Source: Mesorhizobium loti CJ3sym (lineage in GTDB: Bacteria > Pseudomonadota > Alphaproteobacteria > Rhizobiales > Rhizobiaceae). From it: DNA of 64,000 bases. Made by a program: the position numbers and the translations under genes. Positions 16,667 through 25,039 of the stretch are shown piece after piece. Every line of letters starts with the position of its first letter. Position 1 is the first letter of the stretch. Under the pieces are notes generated by a model, which saw only the letters and a program-made list of their open reading frames with translations, was not told the origin of the DNA and ran no database searches. The stretch is from positions 1 to 64,000 of the forward strand of contig NZ_AXAL01000018.1 of assembly GCF_000472785.1 (NCBI RefSeq), given 5' to 3'.

Positions 16667-17761
16667 TCAGCGCGCGGCGCGGAAATGCTTGGAGAGTTTC
16701 AGGCCCTGTGCCTGGTAATTGGAGCCGAGATCGGTGCCGTAGAGCGCCTGCGGCCGCTTCAGCATGTGCTCGTAGACCAGCCGGCCGACGATCTGGCCAT
16801 GATCGAGGATGAACGGCACTTCGTGGCTGCGCACTTCGAGCACCGCCCGGCTGCCGGTGCCGCCGGACGCCGAATGGCCGAAGCCCGGATCGAAGAAGCC
16901 GGCATAGTGGACGCGGAATTCGCCGACCAGCGGGTCGAACGGCGTCATCTCGGCGGCATAGAGTGGCGGCACATGCACCGCTTCCTGGCTGACGAGGATG
17001 TAGAACTCATCGGGATCGAGCACCAGTTCGCCGGCGCCGCTCTTGTGGATCGGTTCCCAAAAATCGACGACATCTTGCGCTGCGCGCTTGTCGACATCGA
17101 CAAGGCCGGTGTGATGCTTGCCGCGATAACCGACCAGCCCGTCACTGTCGCCATTGAGGTCGATCGACAGCGCGATGCCGCCGCCGGAAATGTTCGGCGG
17201 CTCGGTGGCAACCAGCATTTCGGCGCGGTGCAATTCATTCAGTTCGGCTTCGGAGAGCAGTGCGTTGCCGGTGCGGAAGCGTATCTGCGATAGGCGCGAC
17301 CCGGTGCGCACAACGATCGGAAAAGTGCGCGGGCTGACTTCCAGATAGAGCGGGCCAACATAGCCGGCGGCGATCTTGTCGAACTCGTGGCCCCGGTCGG
17401 TCATGACACGGGTGAAGATGTCGAGCCGCCCGGTCGAGCTCTTCGGATTGGCCGAGGCCGAAATCTCCGCCGGCAATGCCAGGCTTTCGAGCAGCGGCAC
17501 GATGTACACACAGCCGGTTTCCAGCACCGCGCCATCGGCGAGATTGATCTCGTGCAGCTTCAGCCGGTCGAGCTTTTCCGAAACCTTGTGGTTGGGGCCC
17601 GGCAGGAAGGAAGCGCGCACCCGCCACGCCTTGTCGCCGAGCCTCAGATCCAGGCTCGCCGGCTGGATCTGGTCGGCATCGAGCGCGCGCGACGACTTCA
17701 GCGCGCCGGACTGGAACAGCGCGGAAATGTCTTGATCGGGAAGAATGCCTGTCTGCCGCAA
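16667..17761 (-). CDS. dcd: 2'-deoxycytidine 5'-triphosphate deaminase, long form
   Basis: A 364-residue protein. The TTG at 17761 is preferred because AAGGAG sits seven bases upstream and the protein then starts RQTGILPDQDISALF, as related proteins do. Two dUTPase/DCD-like halves are visible: QIQPASLDLRLG near residue 30, SANPKSSTGRLDIFTRV near 100, and GYVGPLYLEVSPRTFPI near 140. The enzyme deaminates dCTP to dUTP in the cytoplasm, supplying dTTP synthesis. The length, about twice that of the E. coli enzyme, is normal for alphaproteobacteria. It is divergent from metZ. Confidence 0.87.
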   Translation of the reverse strand: MRQTGILPDQDISALFQSGALKSSRALDADQIQPASLDLRLGDKAWRVRASFLPGPNHKVSEKLDRLKLHEINLADGAVLETGCVYIVPLLESLALPAEISASANPKSSTGRLDIFTRVMTDRGHEFDKIAAGYVGPLYLEVSPRTFPIVVRTGSRLSQIRFRTGNALLSEAELNELHRAEMLVATEPPNISGGGIALSIDLNGDSDGLVGYRGKHHTGLVDVDKRAAQDVVDFWEPIHKSGAGELVLDPDEFYILVSQEAVHVPPLYAAEMTPFDPLVGEFRVHYAGFFDPGFGHSASGGTGSRAVLEVRSHEVPFILDHGQIVGRLVYEHMLKRPQALYGTDLGSNYQAQGLKLSKHFRAAR

Positions 17762-17870
17762 GGCTTCGCTCCTTAGCCCAGACGATTTTCTTGCCGCAGA
17801 TTCTCGCCGCAAAACCGTGGAACACTTTTGCGGAACCTGCTTGGTACAAACCTCTTAATCAAGCCGGCAA

Positions 17871-17899
17871 TTGACGCAAGCGTGGCTGAGGTCTAAAGG
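17871..17899 (+). promoter_or_regulatory. metZ promoter
   Basis: TTGACG at 17871-17876 and TAAAGG at 17894-17899 are separated by 17 bases. Transcription would start near 17906, exactly at the 5' edge of the riboswitch, which supports the assignment. Confidence 0.6.
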
Positions 17900-17907
17900 G
17901 TCGTTAT

Positions 17908-17964
17908 CCCGTGGTGATTTGGCCGGTCGGCTTGCAGCCACGTTAAACAAGTCGCTAAAGGACC
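17908..17964 (+). ncRNA. SAM-II riboswitch
   Basis: The sequence matches the SAM-II (metA-type) aptamer. P1 is CGTGG (17910-17914) with CCACG (17938-17942). The conserved TGATTT follows the 5' arm, CTTGCAG occupies the loop, and GTTAAACAAGTCGCTAAAGG follows the 3' arm with the signature GCTAAA. The pseudoknot helix can form between GGTC (17925-17928) and GACC (17961-17964). It lies 71 bases before metZ. SAM binding should reduce expression of this methionine-synthesis gene. Confidence 0.9.
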
Positions 17965-17985
17965 GTTGGCCGCAAGGCCGTATGG

Positions 17986-18016
17986 ACCGGTTGCGACTTT
18001 CGCGACCGGTTTTTTT
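17986..18016 (+). terminator. Intrinsic terminator between riboswitch and metZ
   Basis: ACCGGTTGCG (17986-17995) pairs with CGCGACCGGT (18001-18010), one G-U pair aside, and is followed by seven T residues ending at 18016. A small GGCC-GCAA-GGCC hairpin lies just before it. Since metZ begins at 18035, this terminator is in the metZ leader and is probably the expression platform, or part of it, for the SAM-II aptamer. Confidence 0.85.
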
Positions 18017-18034
18017 GTGTTTGGAACAAAAGCG

Positions 18035-19225
18035 ATGAGCAGCAAGAAGCGTAACTGGAAGCCTCAGACAGCCCTCGTGCATGGCGGAACCCTGCGTTCC
18101 CAATTCGGCGAAACCTCCGAGGCCATGTATCTGACGCAGGGCTATGTCTATCAAACTGCCCAGGCCGCCGAAGCCCGTTTCAAGGGCGAGGAACCCGGCT
18201 TTATCTATTCGCGCTATGCCAATCCGACCGTTGACATGTTCGAAAAGCGCATGTGCGCGCTGGAAGGTGCCGAAGACGCGCGCGCCACGGCGTCGGGCAT
18301 GGCAGCGGTGACGGCGGCCCTTCTGTGCAGTGTCAAAGCCGGCGACCATATCGTGGCGGCACGCGCTTTGTTCGGCTCCTGCCGCTGGGTGGTCGAGACG
18401 CTGGCGCCGCGCTACGGCATCGAGGCGACGCTGGTAGACGGCACCGACATCGCCAGCTGGGAAAAGGCGGTCAAGCCCAACACAAAACTGTTCTTCCTGG
18501 AAAGCCCGACCAACCCGACGCTGGAAGTGGTCGACATATCAGCAGTCGCCTCGCTGGCCAACTCGATCGGCGCGCGGCTTGTCGTCGACAATGTCTTCGC
18601 CACGCCTTTGCAGCAGAAGCCCTTGCAGCTCGGCGCACATATCGTCGTGTACTCCGCCACCAAGCACATCGATGGCCAGGGCCGCTGTCTCGGCGGCGTC
18701 ATCCTGTCCGACAAGAAGTGGATCGACGAGAATTTGCACGACTATTTCCGCCACACCGGGCCCAGCCTGTCGCCGTTCAATGCCTGGACGCTGCTGAAGG
18801 GCCTGGAGACGCTGCCGGTGCGCGTGCGCCAGCAGACGGAAAGCGCCGGCAAGATCGCCGACTTCCTCGCCGAACAGCCGCAGATCGCCCGCGTCATCTA
18901 TCCCGGCCGCGCCGACCATCCGCAGGCCGATATCGTCAAGAAGCAGATGTCGGGCGGATCGACGCTGATCTGCCTCGATGTCAAGGGCGGCAAGCAGGCG
19001 GCGTTCGCCTTGCAGAACGCGCTCGACATCGTGCTGATCTCGAACAATCTCGGCGATGCCAAGAGCCTGATCACCCATCCGGCGACGACGACGCACAAGA
19101 ATTTGAGCGACGAGGCCCGCGCCGAACTCGGCATCGGACCAGGCACGCTAAGGCTGTCGGTCGGTCTGGAGGATACGGACGACCTGCTGGAAGACGTCGC
19201 GCAGGCGCTGAAGGCCGCGAAATAG
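18035..19225 (+). CDS. metZ: O-succinylhomoserine sulfhydrylase
   Basis: A 396-residue PLP enzyme of the Cys/Met metabolism family. ATG 18035 follows the terminator and a GGAAC element. The PLP-binding Lys is K210 in VVYSATKHIDGQG, and the family motif SRYANPTVDMFE lies at residues 59-70. The enzyme condenses O-succinyl- (or O-acetyl-) homoserine with sulfide to homocysteine, the direct sulfhydrylation step of methionine synthesis. Control by the SAM-II riboswitch upstream supports metZ rather than a lyase such as MetC. Confidence 0.92.
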   Translation: MSSKKRNWKPQTALVHGGTLRSQFGETSEAMYLTQGYVYQTAQAAEARFKGEEPGFIYSRYANPTVDMFEKRMCALEGAEDARATASGMAAVTAALLCSVKAGDHIVAARALFGSCRWVVETLAPRYGIEATLVDGTDIASWEKAVKPNTKLFFLESPTNPTLEVVDISAVASLANSIGARLVVDNVFATPLQQKPLQLGAHIVVYSATKHIDGQGRCLGGVILSDKKWIDENLHDYFRHTGPSLSPFNAWTLLKGLETLPVRVRQQTESAGKIADFLAEQPQIARVIYPGRADHPQADIVKKQMSGGSTLICLDVKGGKQAAFALQNALDIVLISNNLGDAKSLITHPATTTHKNLSDEARAELGIGPGTLRLSVGLEDTDDLLEDVAQALKAAK

Positions 19226-19246
19226 CAGCAAGCGACGGACCGAGGA

Positions 19247-19573
19247 TCACAGGCCCACCGCCTTGCGCAGCGCTTCGTTCATGCGCGTCTGCCAGCCATC
19301 CCCCGCGGCCTTGAAGCGGTCGAGAACATCGGCGTCGAGCCGCAACTGTATGGCACGTTTGGGCCGTGCAAGCGGCGGCCTGCCAACCTTGCGGCGCGAA
19401 ACGGCATCGGTGGGCTGTGAATCCGGATCCGCCGCAGCAGCGGCGGTGATCGTAGCATCTTCTTCATCGGTTATCGCGGCAAGCGCCTTGCTGGCAAGCG
19501 CCAAAGCATCAGCACGTGACTGCTTTGGCGGGCTAGCCTCGCGATGCACAATTGTCTTAGAGGTTTTCGACAT
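19247..19573 (-). CDS. brnA: BrnA-type antitoxin
   Basis: A 108-residue protein from ATG 19573 (MSKTSKTIVHREASPPKQ). The C-terminal part, KRAIQLRLDADVLDRFKAAG followed by DGWQTRMNEALRKAVGL, is the ribbon-helix-helix dimerisation and DNA-binding domain typical of BrnA antitoxins. A longer, Ala- and Thr-rich middle and a GRPPLARP motif precede it. Its start overlaps the 3' end of the brnT frame by 17 bases, as expected for a coupled toxin-antitoxin pair. Because of a frameshift in brnT, the brnA frame is also open without stop back to the brnT start. Confidence 0.82.
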   Translation of the reverse strand: MSKTSKTIVHREASPPKQSRADALALASKALAAITDEEDATITAAAAADPDSQPTDAVSRRKVGRPPLARPKRAIQLRLDADVLDRFKAAGDGWQTRMNEALRKAVGL

Positions 19574-19825
19574 AGTCCGTAATTTCCTGCCTTGTGGCCT
19601 TGCGTAGCGAAATAACGCGGATGGCACGGCCTCGCTCGACATAACCATCACATAGACGCCAGCGCCGATCAGGCCGATGGCAATAAGACGATCTTCGCCA
19701 AAGCCCTCGCTGTCATCCAGCCTGATAACGGCATTGGCGAAATCGAAGGACGGAGCTATCGCAAAGTCCACGCCGTGCTTGGCCCGGTTCGTCCTTGCCT
19801 TGTTTTCATCCCACTCGAATAGCAT
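19557..19825 (-). pseudogene. brnT: BrnT-type toxin, frameshifted
   Basis: Translation from ATG 19825 gives MLFEWDENKARTNRAKHGVD and continues through DRLIAIGLIGAGVYVMV, the classic BrnT ribonuclease fold. The remaining conserved end (ERGRAIRVISLRKATRQEI, then TDYVENL and a stop at 19557-19559) lies in another frame. A single missing base near 19644 explains the break. Without it the toxin would have about 90 residues. As it stands the ribosome runs into the brnA frame. Intact BrnT is an mRNA-cleaving toxin neutralised by BrnA; this copy has lost its last third, including the conserved Arg residues near ISLRKA. Confidence 0.82.
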
Positions 19826-19850
19826 CGCCGCCGGTGCATTCCATAAATTA

Positions 19851-19896
19851 TGTATACACAAAAATAGAGTGTAATTCAATAGTTTTTGTATATACG
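19851..19896 (-). promoter_or_regulatory. brnTA promoter and operator
   Basis: On the minus strand TTGAAT (complement of 19874-19879) and TATACA (complement of 19851-19856) are 17 bases apart, 26 bases before the brnT ATG. An inverted repeat frames this promoter: TGTATACACAAAAA at 19851-19864 and TTTTTGTATATACG at 19883-19896, with two mismatches. The region is strikingly AT-rich for the window. It is the expected place for BrnA autorepression. Confidence 0.65.
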
Positions 19897-19931
19897 ATAA
19901 TTCTGCTGAAAATCAAGCGGAGCCACCTAGA

Positions 19932-21083
19932 TCAGGCGCGCGACGGCGTCTCCTCCAACTCGGCTGCCTTGGTGCCGATGGTCATCGCGTTGCCGCGCCA
20001 GTCGACGGCGCCGCCGAGCCAACCCCGTGCCCACATCGCCGGCAGGATCAGGTCGCGCGCCATGATCGCCGCGACCATGCGCGGCGACAGATACCAGCCC
20101 TTTGACCAGGCCAGGGCGCATTCCGGAAGATAGAAGGCAGCCAGCACGGCGATGGCCGTCAGCGGTAGGCTGAAGCCGGCGCTTGCCGCCGCACCCAGTG
20201 CAAGCAACAGCGGCACCACTGCGCCAGTCAGGATTTCAGGCGCGAAGAACAGCGGGAAGGTGACGCGGCGCAGGCGCGCCCAGCGGGCCTGGCGCGACCA
20301 GATCTCGCCAAGCCTGCGCCGGCCGAGCGGCTGCTCGAAGGGCGCGGCAACGAGATTGACACGTAGGCCGAGCCCATTGACCAGTTTGGTCGCCGCGGCG
20401 TCCTCGGCGATTTCGGCGGCCAGCGCGCGGATGCCGCCATTGGCATCCAGCATTGGCTTGTTCCACAGCATGCTCTTGCCCTGGGCAAAGCCGAGGCCGA
20501 GCGCCTCACCGGCATACTGCCAGCGGGCTTGCAGCGTGTTGAGGAAGGCGCATTCGACCTCGGCCCAGAAGCCGTCAGGCCGCGAGCCGATCGGTGTCGA
20601 GCAGACAAGGCCGGTATCCGGCCGCCACGCCGCCATCAGATGCTGGACGTAGTCTCTTGGCATCAGCACGTTGGAGTCGGCCAGGATGACCCAGCCATGG
20701 CGCGCGGCTTCCCAACCCTTGACGCAATTGTTGAGCTTGGGATTGGCGCTGACGCGGTCGTCACCGATCAACAGCCGCGCCGGAACCTTCGGGAAACGGG
20801 CGATGGCTTGTCTGATCAGCCTGACCACAGGATCGTCGGCATGGGCGACGCAGAAGATGAGTTCGTAGCGCGGCCAGTCGAGCGAGAAGGCACGCTCCAG
20901 TGTCTCCTGCGTGAACGGCTCGACGCCGCGCGCCGGGACAATGATGGACACCGGTTGCGACTTGCTCGCCGGCGGCGCGATCGTCGCGCGCCGTTTCAGC
21001 TGTGAAGCGGCGAGCGTGATGCTGGCGGCGTTTACGACAATGAGAGCAGTCGAAAGCGAGGCGGCTAAGACAGTGAGTTCCAT
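19932..21083 (-). CDS. GT21 ceramide glucosyltransferase-like enzyme
   Basis: A 383-residue membrane glycosyltransferase with an N-terminal helix (residues 5-27), a GT-A domain and three C-terminal helices. The family pattern D1, D2, D3, (Q/R)xxRW is visible: AHADDP near residue 100, ILADSNVLMP near 147, AEDAAATK near 243, and RQARWARLRR near 282. In Agrobacterium-type bacteria such enzymes glycosylate ceramide or diacylglycerol, making glycolipids that help under phosphate limitation. The substrate here is inferred from family only. The gene stands alone between brnTA and the divergent apaG. Confidence 0.85.
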   Translation of the reverse strand: MELTVLAASLSTALIVVNAASITLAASQLKRRATIAPPASKSQPVSIIVPARGVEPFTQETLERAFSLDWPRYELIFCVAHADDPVVRLIRQAIARFPKVPARLLIGDDRVSANPKLNNCVKGWEAARHGWVILADSNVLMPRDYVQHLMAAWRPDTGLVCSTPIGSRPDGFWAEVECAFLNTLQARWQYAGEALGLGFAQGKSMLWNKPMLDANGGIRALAAEIAEDAAATKLVNGLGLRVNLVAAPFEQPLGRRRLGEIWSRQARWARLRRVTFPLFFAPEILTGAVVPLLLALGAAASAGFSLPLTAIAVLAAFYLPECALAWSKGWYLSPRMVAAIMARDLILPAMWARGWLGGAVDWRGNAMTIGTKAAELEETPSRA

Positions 21084-21303
21084 CGAGATCTGGTCACTCC
21101 AGAAAAGACGGCCCGCATGACAGGCGTTTTCAACAGTCGAAAGAGCGCCGAGTCGCCCAGTTCGTGCACACCACCATTGTCGTGTGTCACTTAAATGACA
21201 TTCTTTGCCGGCACCTGCCCTTCAAGGGCAGCCGCGACAAGACGTGCACGTTGACCTGCTTGCCGGGAGCGCCGAAACTTACCGGATTGTTTTGGAGCCG
21301 CTT

Positions 21304-21696
21304 ATGTATCGCGCCATCACGCGCAAGATCGAAGTTCAGGTCAGGCCGTTCTATCTTGAGGATCGCTCGGACCCTTCCGAGAACCGCTATGTCTGGGGCT
21401 ATCAGATAACGATCGACAATCAGTCGGATGAATTCGTGCAGCTTCTTTCGCGCTATTGGCACATCACCGATGGTACAGGGCGAGTCGAGGAAGTGCGCGG
21501 CCCGGGCGTCGTCGGTGACCAGCCCGAACTCAATCCCGGCGACAGCTATCAATACACGTCCGGCTGCCCGCTCTCGACGCCGTCCGGGATCATGGTCGGG
21601 CGCTATACGATGCGCAACAAGCGCGGCGAAGAGTTCGACATCGCCATCCCGGCGTTTTCACTGGATCTGCCGGGGACGAGGCGGACGGTGAATTAG
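21304..21696 (+). CDS. apaG: Co2+/Mg2+ efflux protein ApaG
   Basis: A 130-residue single-domain protein from ATG 21304, the normal family length. The fibronectin-III-like ApaG fold is recognisable from YVWGYQITIDNQSDEFVQLL, the GPGVVG loop of the G-x-G-x-x-G type, and PGDSYQYTSGCPLSTPSGIM near the end. ApaG proteins are linked to cobalt and magnesium tolerance, and their biochemical role is uncertain. It is convergent with hslO. Confidence 0.93.
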   Translation: MYRAITRKIEVQVRPFYLEDRSDPSENRYVWGYQITIDNQSDEFVQLLSRYWHITDGTGRVEEVRGPGVVGDQPELNPGDSYQYTSGCPLSTPSGIMVGRYTMRNKRGEEFDIAIPAFSLDLPGTRRTVN

Positions 21697-21699
21697 CGT

Positions 21700-21726
21700 C
21701 TTTCTCCCCGTTCTACGGGGAGAAAG
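21700..21726. terminator. Bidirectional hairpin between apaG and hslO
   Basis: CTTTCTCCCCGT (21700-21711) pairs perfectly with ACGGGGAGAAAG (21715-21726) over a three-base loop, between two convergent genes. The same CTCCCCGT-ACGGGGAG core belongs to the repeat family seen near 16625 and 62290-62411. It can terminate from either side, although T runs are short. Confidence 0.65.
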
Positions 21727-21734
21727 AAGCTCCT

Positions 21735-22742
21735 TTACTGCGCCGCGAATTCCGCCGGGTCGAAGTCGTATTGCGTCGAGCAGAATTCGCAGGCGACATG
21801 GATGCCGCCATCCTCGGTCGAGTCCTTGATCTCCTGCGCGGAGAACCCCTCGAGGATACCGCGGATCTTGTCGCGCGAGCACGAGCACTGGTCGGCGACG
21901 GGGACGCCGCCGAAGACGCGCACGCCATGCTCGTGGAACAGGCGATAGAGCAGCCGTTCGGCGCCGATCGTCGGATCGATCAGCTCGGTCGGCTCGATGG
22001 TGCCGAGCAGCGCCAGCAGTTCCTGCCAGGAATTGTCGGCCGGGTCGTGGATCTCCTCGCGCGGATCGCCATCGCCACCCGGCAAGTCCGGGACGCGCAT
22101 GCGCTCGGGCGACTGCGGCAGGAACTGTGCCAGGATGCCACCGGCACGCCACTGTTCACGCGCGCCGCCAAGGACGGGCGTCAAAAGCTTGGCAACCGAA
22201 AGCCTTATATCCGTCGGGATCTGTTCCGACTGGCGGAAATAGGTGCGTGCCGCGTCCTCCAGCGTTTCACCGTCGAGCTGGACGATACCCTGATAGCGCT
22301 GGGTGTGGGCGCCCTGGTCGATGGTCAGCGCCAGTACGCCGCTGCCGAGCAGCGTCTGCTGGGACGTCTCACCTGCCCCGACCAACGCCTCAAGCCGATC
22401 CGCATCGAAGCGCGCATAGGCGCGCAGCGCCGAAGGCGTGGAGAAATCCGCCACCAGCATGTCGACCGGCCCGTCCGTGCGGGTCTGCAGGATGAACTTG
22501 CCCTCGAATTTAAGTGAGGTGCCGAGCAACACCGTCAGCACACAGGCTTCCGCCAGCAGACGGGCAACCGGCTCGGGATAATCATGGCGGGTGAGAATGG
22601 CGTCGAGCATCGGTCCGAGCTGGACCGTGCGGCCGCGCACGTCGAGCGGGCCGACCTCGAAGGGTACGACGTGATCGTCGCCGGCATAGCCGAACTCGCC
22701 GAGTTTGGGATGATGTTCAGTCACTTGATAGGTTTCCAACAT
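21735..22742 (-). CDS. hslO: Redox-regulated chaperone Hsp33
   Basis: A 335-residue protein from ATG 22742, preceded by GGAG. The N-terminal HSP33 fold includes VARLLAEACVLTVLLGTSLKFEG, GPVDMLVADF and LGSGVLALTIDQG. Near the C-terminus the four zinc-binding cysteines appear as CSCS and CEFC. Oxidation releases zinc and activates the holdase, which protects proteins during oxidative stress. It is the last gene of the leftward argD-argF-hslO operon, an arrangement common in alphaproteobacteria. Confidence 0.93.
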   Translation of the reverse strand: MLETYQVTEHHPKLGEFGYAGDDHVVPFEVGPLDVRGRTVQLGPMLDAILTRHDYPEPVARLLAEACVLTVLLGTSLKFEGKFILQTRTDGPVDMLVADFSTPSALRAYARFDADRLEALVGAGETSQQTLLGSGVLALTIDQGAHTQRYQGIVQLDGETLEDAARTYFRQSEQIPTDIRLSVAKLLTPVLGGAREQWRAGGILAQFLPQSPERMRVPDLPGGDGDPREEIHDPADNSWQELLALLGTIEPTELIDPTIGAERLLYRLFHEHGVRVFGGVPVADQCSCSRDKIRGILEGFSAQEIKDSTEDGGIHVACEFCSTQYDFDPAEFAAQ

Positions 22743-22861
22743 GACAAAGCTCCGGGGCGCGGCCATGCGGCCCGGAGGGGCACATGCGTCCAAACGCGCT
22801 TGATTTGCGTGATGCGGCGCAGATAGGCATCGCGCCGCCGCAGATCAAGCGCCCAGACACG

Positions 22862-23773
22862 TCAAGCGCCAAGACACCAGGCAAGCACCGCCTTCTGGGC
22901 ATGGAGCCGGTTCTCGGCTTCGTCGAAGACCACCGAATGCGGGCCGTCGATGACCTCGTCGGTCACTTCCTCGCCGCGATGCGCCGGCAAGCAGTGCATG
23001 AACAGTGCGTCCGGCTTGGCATGGGCCATCAGCTTGGCGTTGACCTGATAGGGCGAGAACACGTTGTGTCCGCGGGCGCGATGCTCCTGGCCCATCGACA
23101 CCCAGCAATCGGTGACGATGCAGTCGGCCTGATCGACGGCTTCCTCGGGCGAGCGGGTGAAGTGCAGCTTGCCGCCATGCGCCCTGGACCAGTCGATATG
23201 CTTCTGCGCCGGCTCGCTGCCTTCGGGCACGGCGACGTTGAGGTTGAAGCGAAACCGCGCCGAGGCCTCTAGCAGCGAATGCAGAACATTGTTGCCGTCG
23301 CCGGTCCAGGCAATGGTCTTGCCGGCAACCGGACCGCGATGCTCCTCGAAGGTCATGATGTCGGCCATCAGCTGGCAAGGATGGGTGTCGTCGGTCAGAC
23401 CGTTGATCACCGGCACGGTGGCGTTCTCGGTCAGCTCCAGCAACCGCTCGTGCGAGGTGGTGCGGATCATGATCGCATCGACGTAGCGCGACAGCACCTT
23501 GGCGGTGTCGGCAATGGTTTCGGAGCGGCCAAGCTGCATCTCGGTGCCGGTCAGCATGATGGTCTCGCCGCCAAGCTGGCGCATGCCGACGTCGAAGGAG
23601 ACGCGCGTGCGCGTCGACGGCTTGTCGAAGATCATCGCCAGCACCTTGCCTTCGAGCGGCTTGGTACGCTCGCCGGCCTTGAGGCGCGCCTTTCGCACCA
23701 CCGCGTCGTCCAGCATGAAGCGCAGGTCGCCCTCGGAAACGGTGGAGAGGTCGGTGAAATGGCGAACTGACAT
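22862..23773 (-). CDS. argF: Ornithine carbamoyltransferase
   Basis: A 303-residue enzyme from ATG 23773 (MSVRHFTDLSTVSEGDL). The carbamoyl-phosphate motif STRTRVSF lies at about residues 53-60, the ornithine-loop MGQEHRARG near 227, and the catalytic HCLPAHRGEEVTDEV near 263. It makes citrulline from ornithine and carbamoyl phosphate in arginine synthesis. It starts 17 bases after argD, so both are co-transcribed. Confidence 0.95.
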   Translation of the reverse strand: MSVRHFTDLSTVSEGDLRFMLDDAVVRKARLKAGERTKPLEGKVLAMIFDKPSTRTRVSFDVGMRQLGGETIMLTGTEMQLGRSETIADTAKVLSRYVDAIMIRTTSHERLLELTENATVPVINGLTDDTHPCQLMADIMTFEEHRGPVAGKTIAWTGDGNNVLHSLLEASARFRFNLNVAVPEGSEPAQKHIDWSRAHGGKLHFTRSPEEAVDQADCIVTDCWVSMGQEHRARGHNVFSPYQVNAKLMAHAKPDALFMHCLPAHRGEEVTDEVIDGPHSVVFDEAENRLHAQKAVLAWCLGA

Positions 23774-23789
23774 CAGCAATATTCCGGAA

Positions 23790-24989
23790 TTACTTCGCGG
23801 CGGCCACGGCGATGGCATCCGCCAGGCCTTTGGCACCGGCGCGGATGCGGTTGAGCGCTTCGTGGATCTCGGCGTCGGTGACGGTGAGCGGCGGCAGCAG
23901 ACGAATGACGTTGTCGCCGGCCGGAACCGCCAGCAAATGCTGGTCACGCAGCGCCATGTTCACCTTGGTGTTGGGCATGGCACATTTGAGGCCAAGCATC
24001 AGGCCGGTGCCCCTGATGTCTTCGATGACATCGGGAAACTCATCGGCGACCGCCGCCAGGCCTTGCTTCATCAGCAATGCCTTGCGCTGGACGTCTTCCA
24101 GGAAGCCGTCTTCCAGAACGACATCGAGCACGGCGTTGCCAACCGCCATGGCCAGCGGGTTGCCGCCGAAGGTGGTGCCATGCACGCCCGCCGTCATGCC
24201 GATTGCCGCTTCGTCGGTGGCCAGGCAGGCGCCCATCGGGAAGCCGCCGCCAATGCCCTTGGCGATCGCCATGATGTCGGGCGTCACGCCCGTCCACTCA
24301 TGTGCGAACAGCTTGCCGGTGCGACCGATGCCGCACTGGACCTCGTCGAAAATCAGGAGCAGGCCATGCTGGTTGCAGAGCTGGCGCAGCCGCTTCAATG
24401 ACTGTGTCGGCACCGGGCGGATACCGCCCTCGCCCTGCACCGGTTCGATGAGGATCGCTGCGGTTTCCGGCGTGATCGCCTTTTCGGCGGCATCGATGTC
24501 ATCAAAACCGACCTGGTCGAAGCCTTCGACCTTGGGACCGAAGCCTTCCAGGTATTTGTACTGGCCGCCGGCAGCGATGGTCGCCAGCGTGCGGCCATGG
24601 AATGCGCCTTCGAAGGTAATGACGTGGAAGCGCTCGGGATGGCCCTTGACGAATTGGTAGCGCCGCGCCGTCTTGATCGCGCATTCCAGCGCCTCGGCGC
24701 CGGAATTGGTGAAGAACACCTTGTCGGCGAAGGTTGCATCGGCCAGGCGCTCGCCAAGCCGGCTCTGCCCCGGAATCTCGTAGAGATTGGAGACGTGCCA
24801 GAGTTTTGCCGCCTGCTCGGTGAGGGCCGCGACCAGATGCGGATGGCTGTGGCCGAGCGAATTGACCGCGATGCCGCCGGCGAAATCGAGATATCGCTCG
24901 CCCTTGTCGGTAACCAGCCATGTGCCTTCCCCGTGGTCGAAGGCCAGGGGTGCGCGAGCAAAGGTCTCGTAAAGCGCCGAACCGCTCAT
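23790..24989 (-). CDS. argD: Acetylornithine aminotransferase
   Basis: A 399-residue class III PLP aminotransferase. ATG 24989 is chosen because GGAGG lies eight bases upstream and MSGSALYETFARAPLAF is the expected N-terminus; the same frame stays open for another 200 bases upstream. PLP-site features are FFTNSGAEALECAIKTAR near residue 93, LLIFDEVQCGIGRTGK near 215 and AIAKGIGGGFPMGAC with the PLP Lys near 247. It makes N-acetylornithine and may also serve lysine synthesis. It is the first gene of the argD-argF-hslO operon, and its leader contains an intrinsic terminator. Confidence 0.94.
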   Translation of the reverse strand: MSGSALYETFARAPLAFDHGEGTWLVTDKGERYLDFAGGIAVNSLGHSHPHLVAALTEQAAKLWHVSNLYEIPGQSRLGERLADATFADKVFFTNSGAEALECAIKTARRYQFVKGHPERFHVITFEGAFHGRTLATIAAGGQYKYLEGFGPKVEGFDQVGFDDIDAAEKAITPETAAILIEPVQGEGGIRPVPTQSLKRLRQLCNQHGLLLIFDEVQCGIGRTGKLFAHEWTGVTPDIMAIAKGIGGGFPMGACLATDEAAIGMTAGVHGTTFGGNPLAMAVGNAVLDVVLEDGFLEDVQRKALLMKQGLAAVADEFPDVIEDIRGTGLMLGLKCAMPNTKVNMALRDQHLLAVPAGDNVIRLLPPLTVTDAEIHEALNRIRAGAKGLADAIAVAAAK

Positions 24990-25016
24990 TATATGCGCCT
25001 CCGGTACCGGAAAATC

Positions 25017-25039
25017 AAAAAAGCCGCCAAAGCGGCGGC
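25017..25039 (-). terminator. Intrinsic terminator in the argD leader
   Basis: On the minus strand GCCGCC-GCTTT-GGCGGC is followed by TTTTTT, a classical terminator that ends 28 bases before the argD start. Upstream on this strand lies only the divergent gcrA promoter region, so the terminator must act on the argD transcript itself or on stray antisense RNA. An upstream AAGCCGC (complement of 25044-25050) could pair instead with GGCGGCTT and prevent the hairpin. Confidence 0.7.

Noticed and set aside
19247..19879. The 210-codon frame as one ordinary gene
   Set aside because: Its two halves match a toxin and an antitoxin, and the missing toxin end is present in another frame, so it results from a frameshift.
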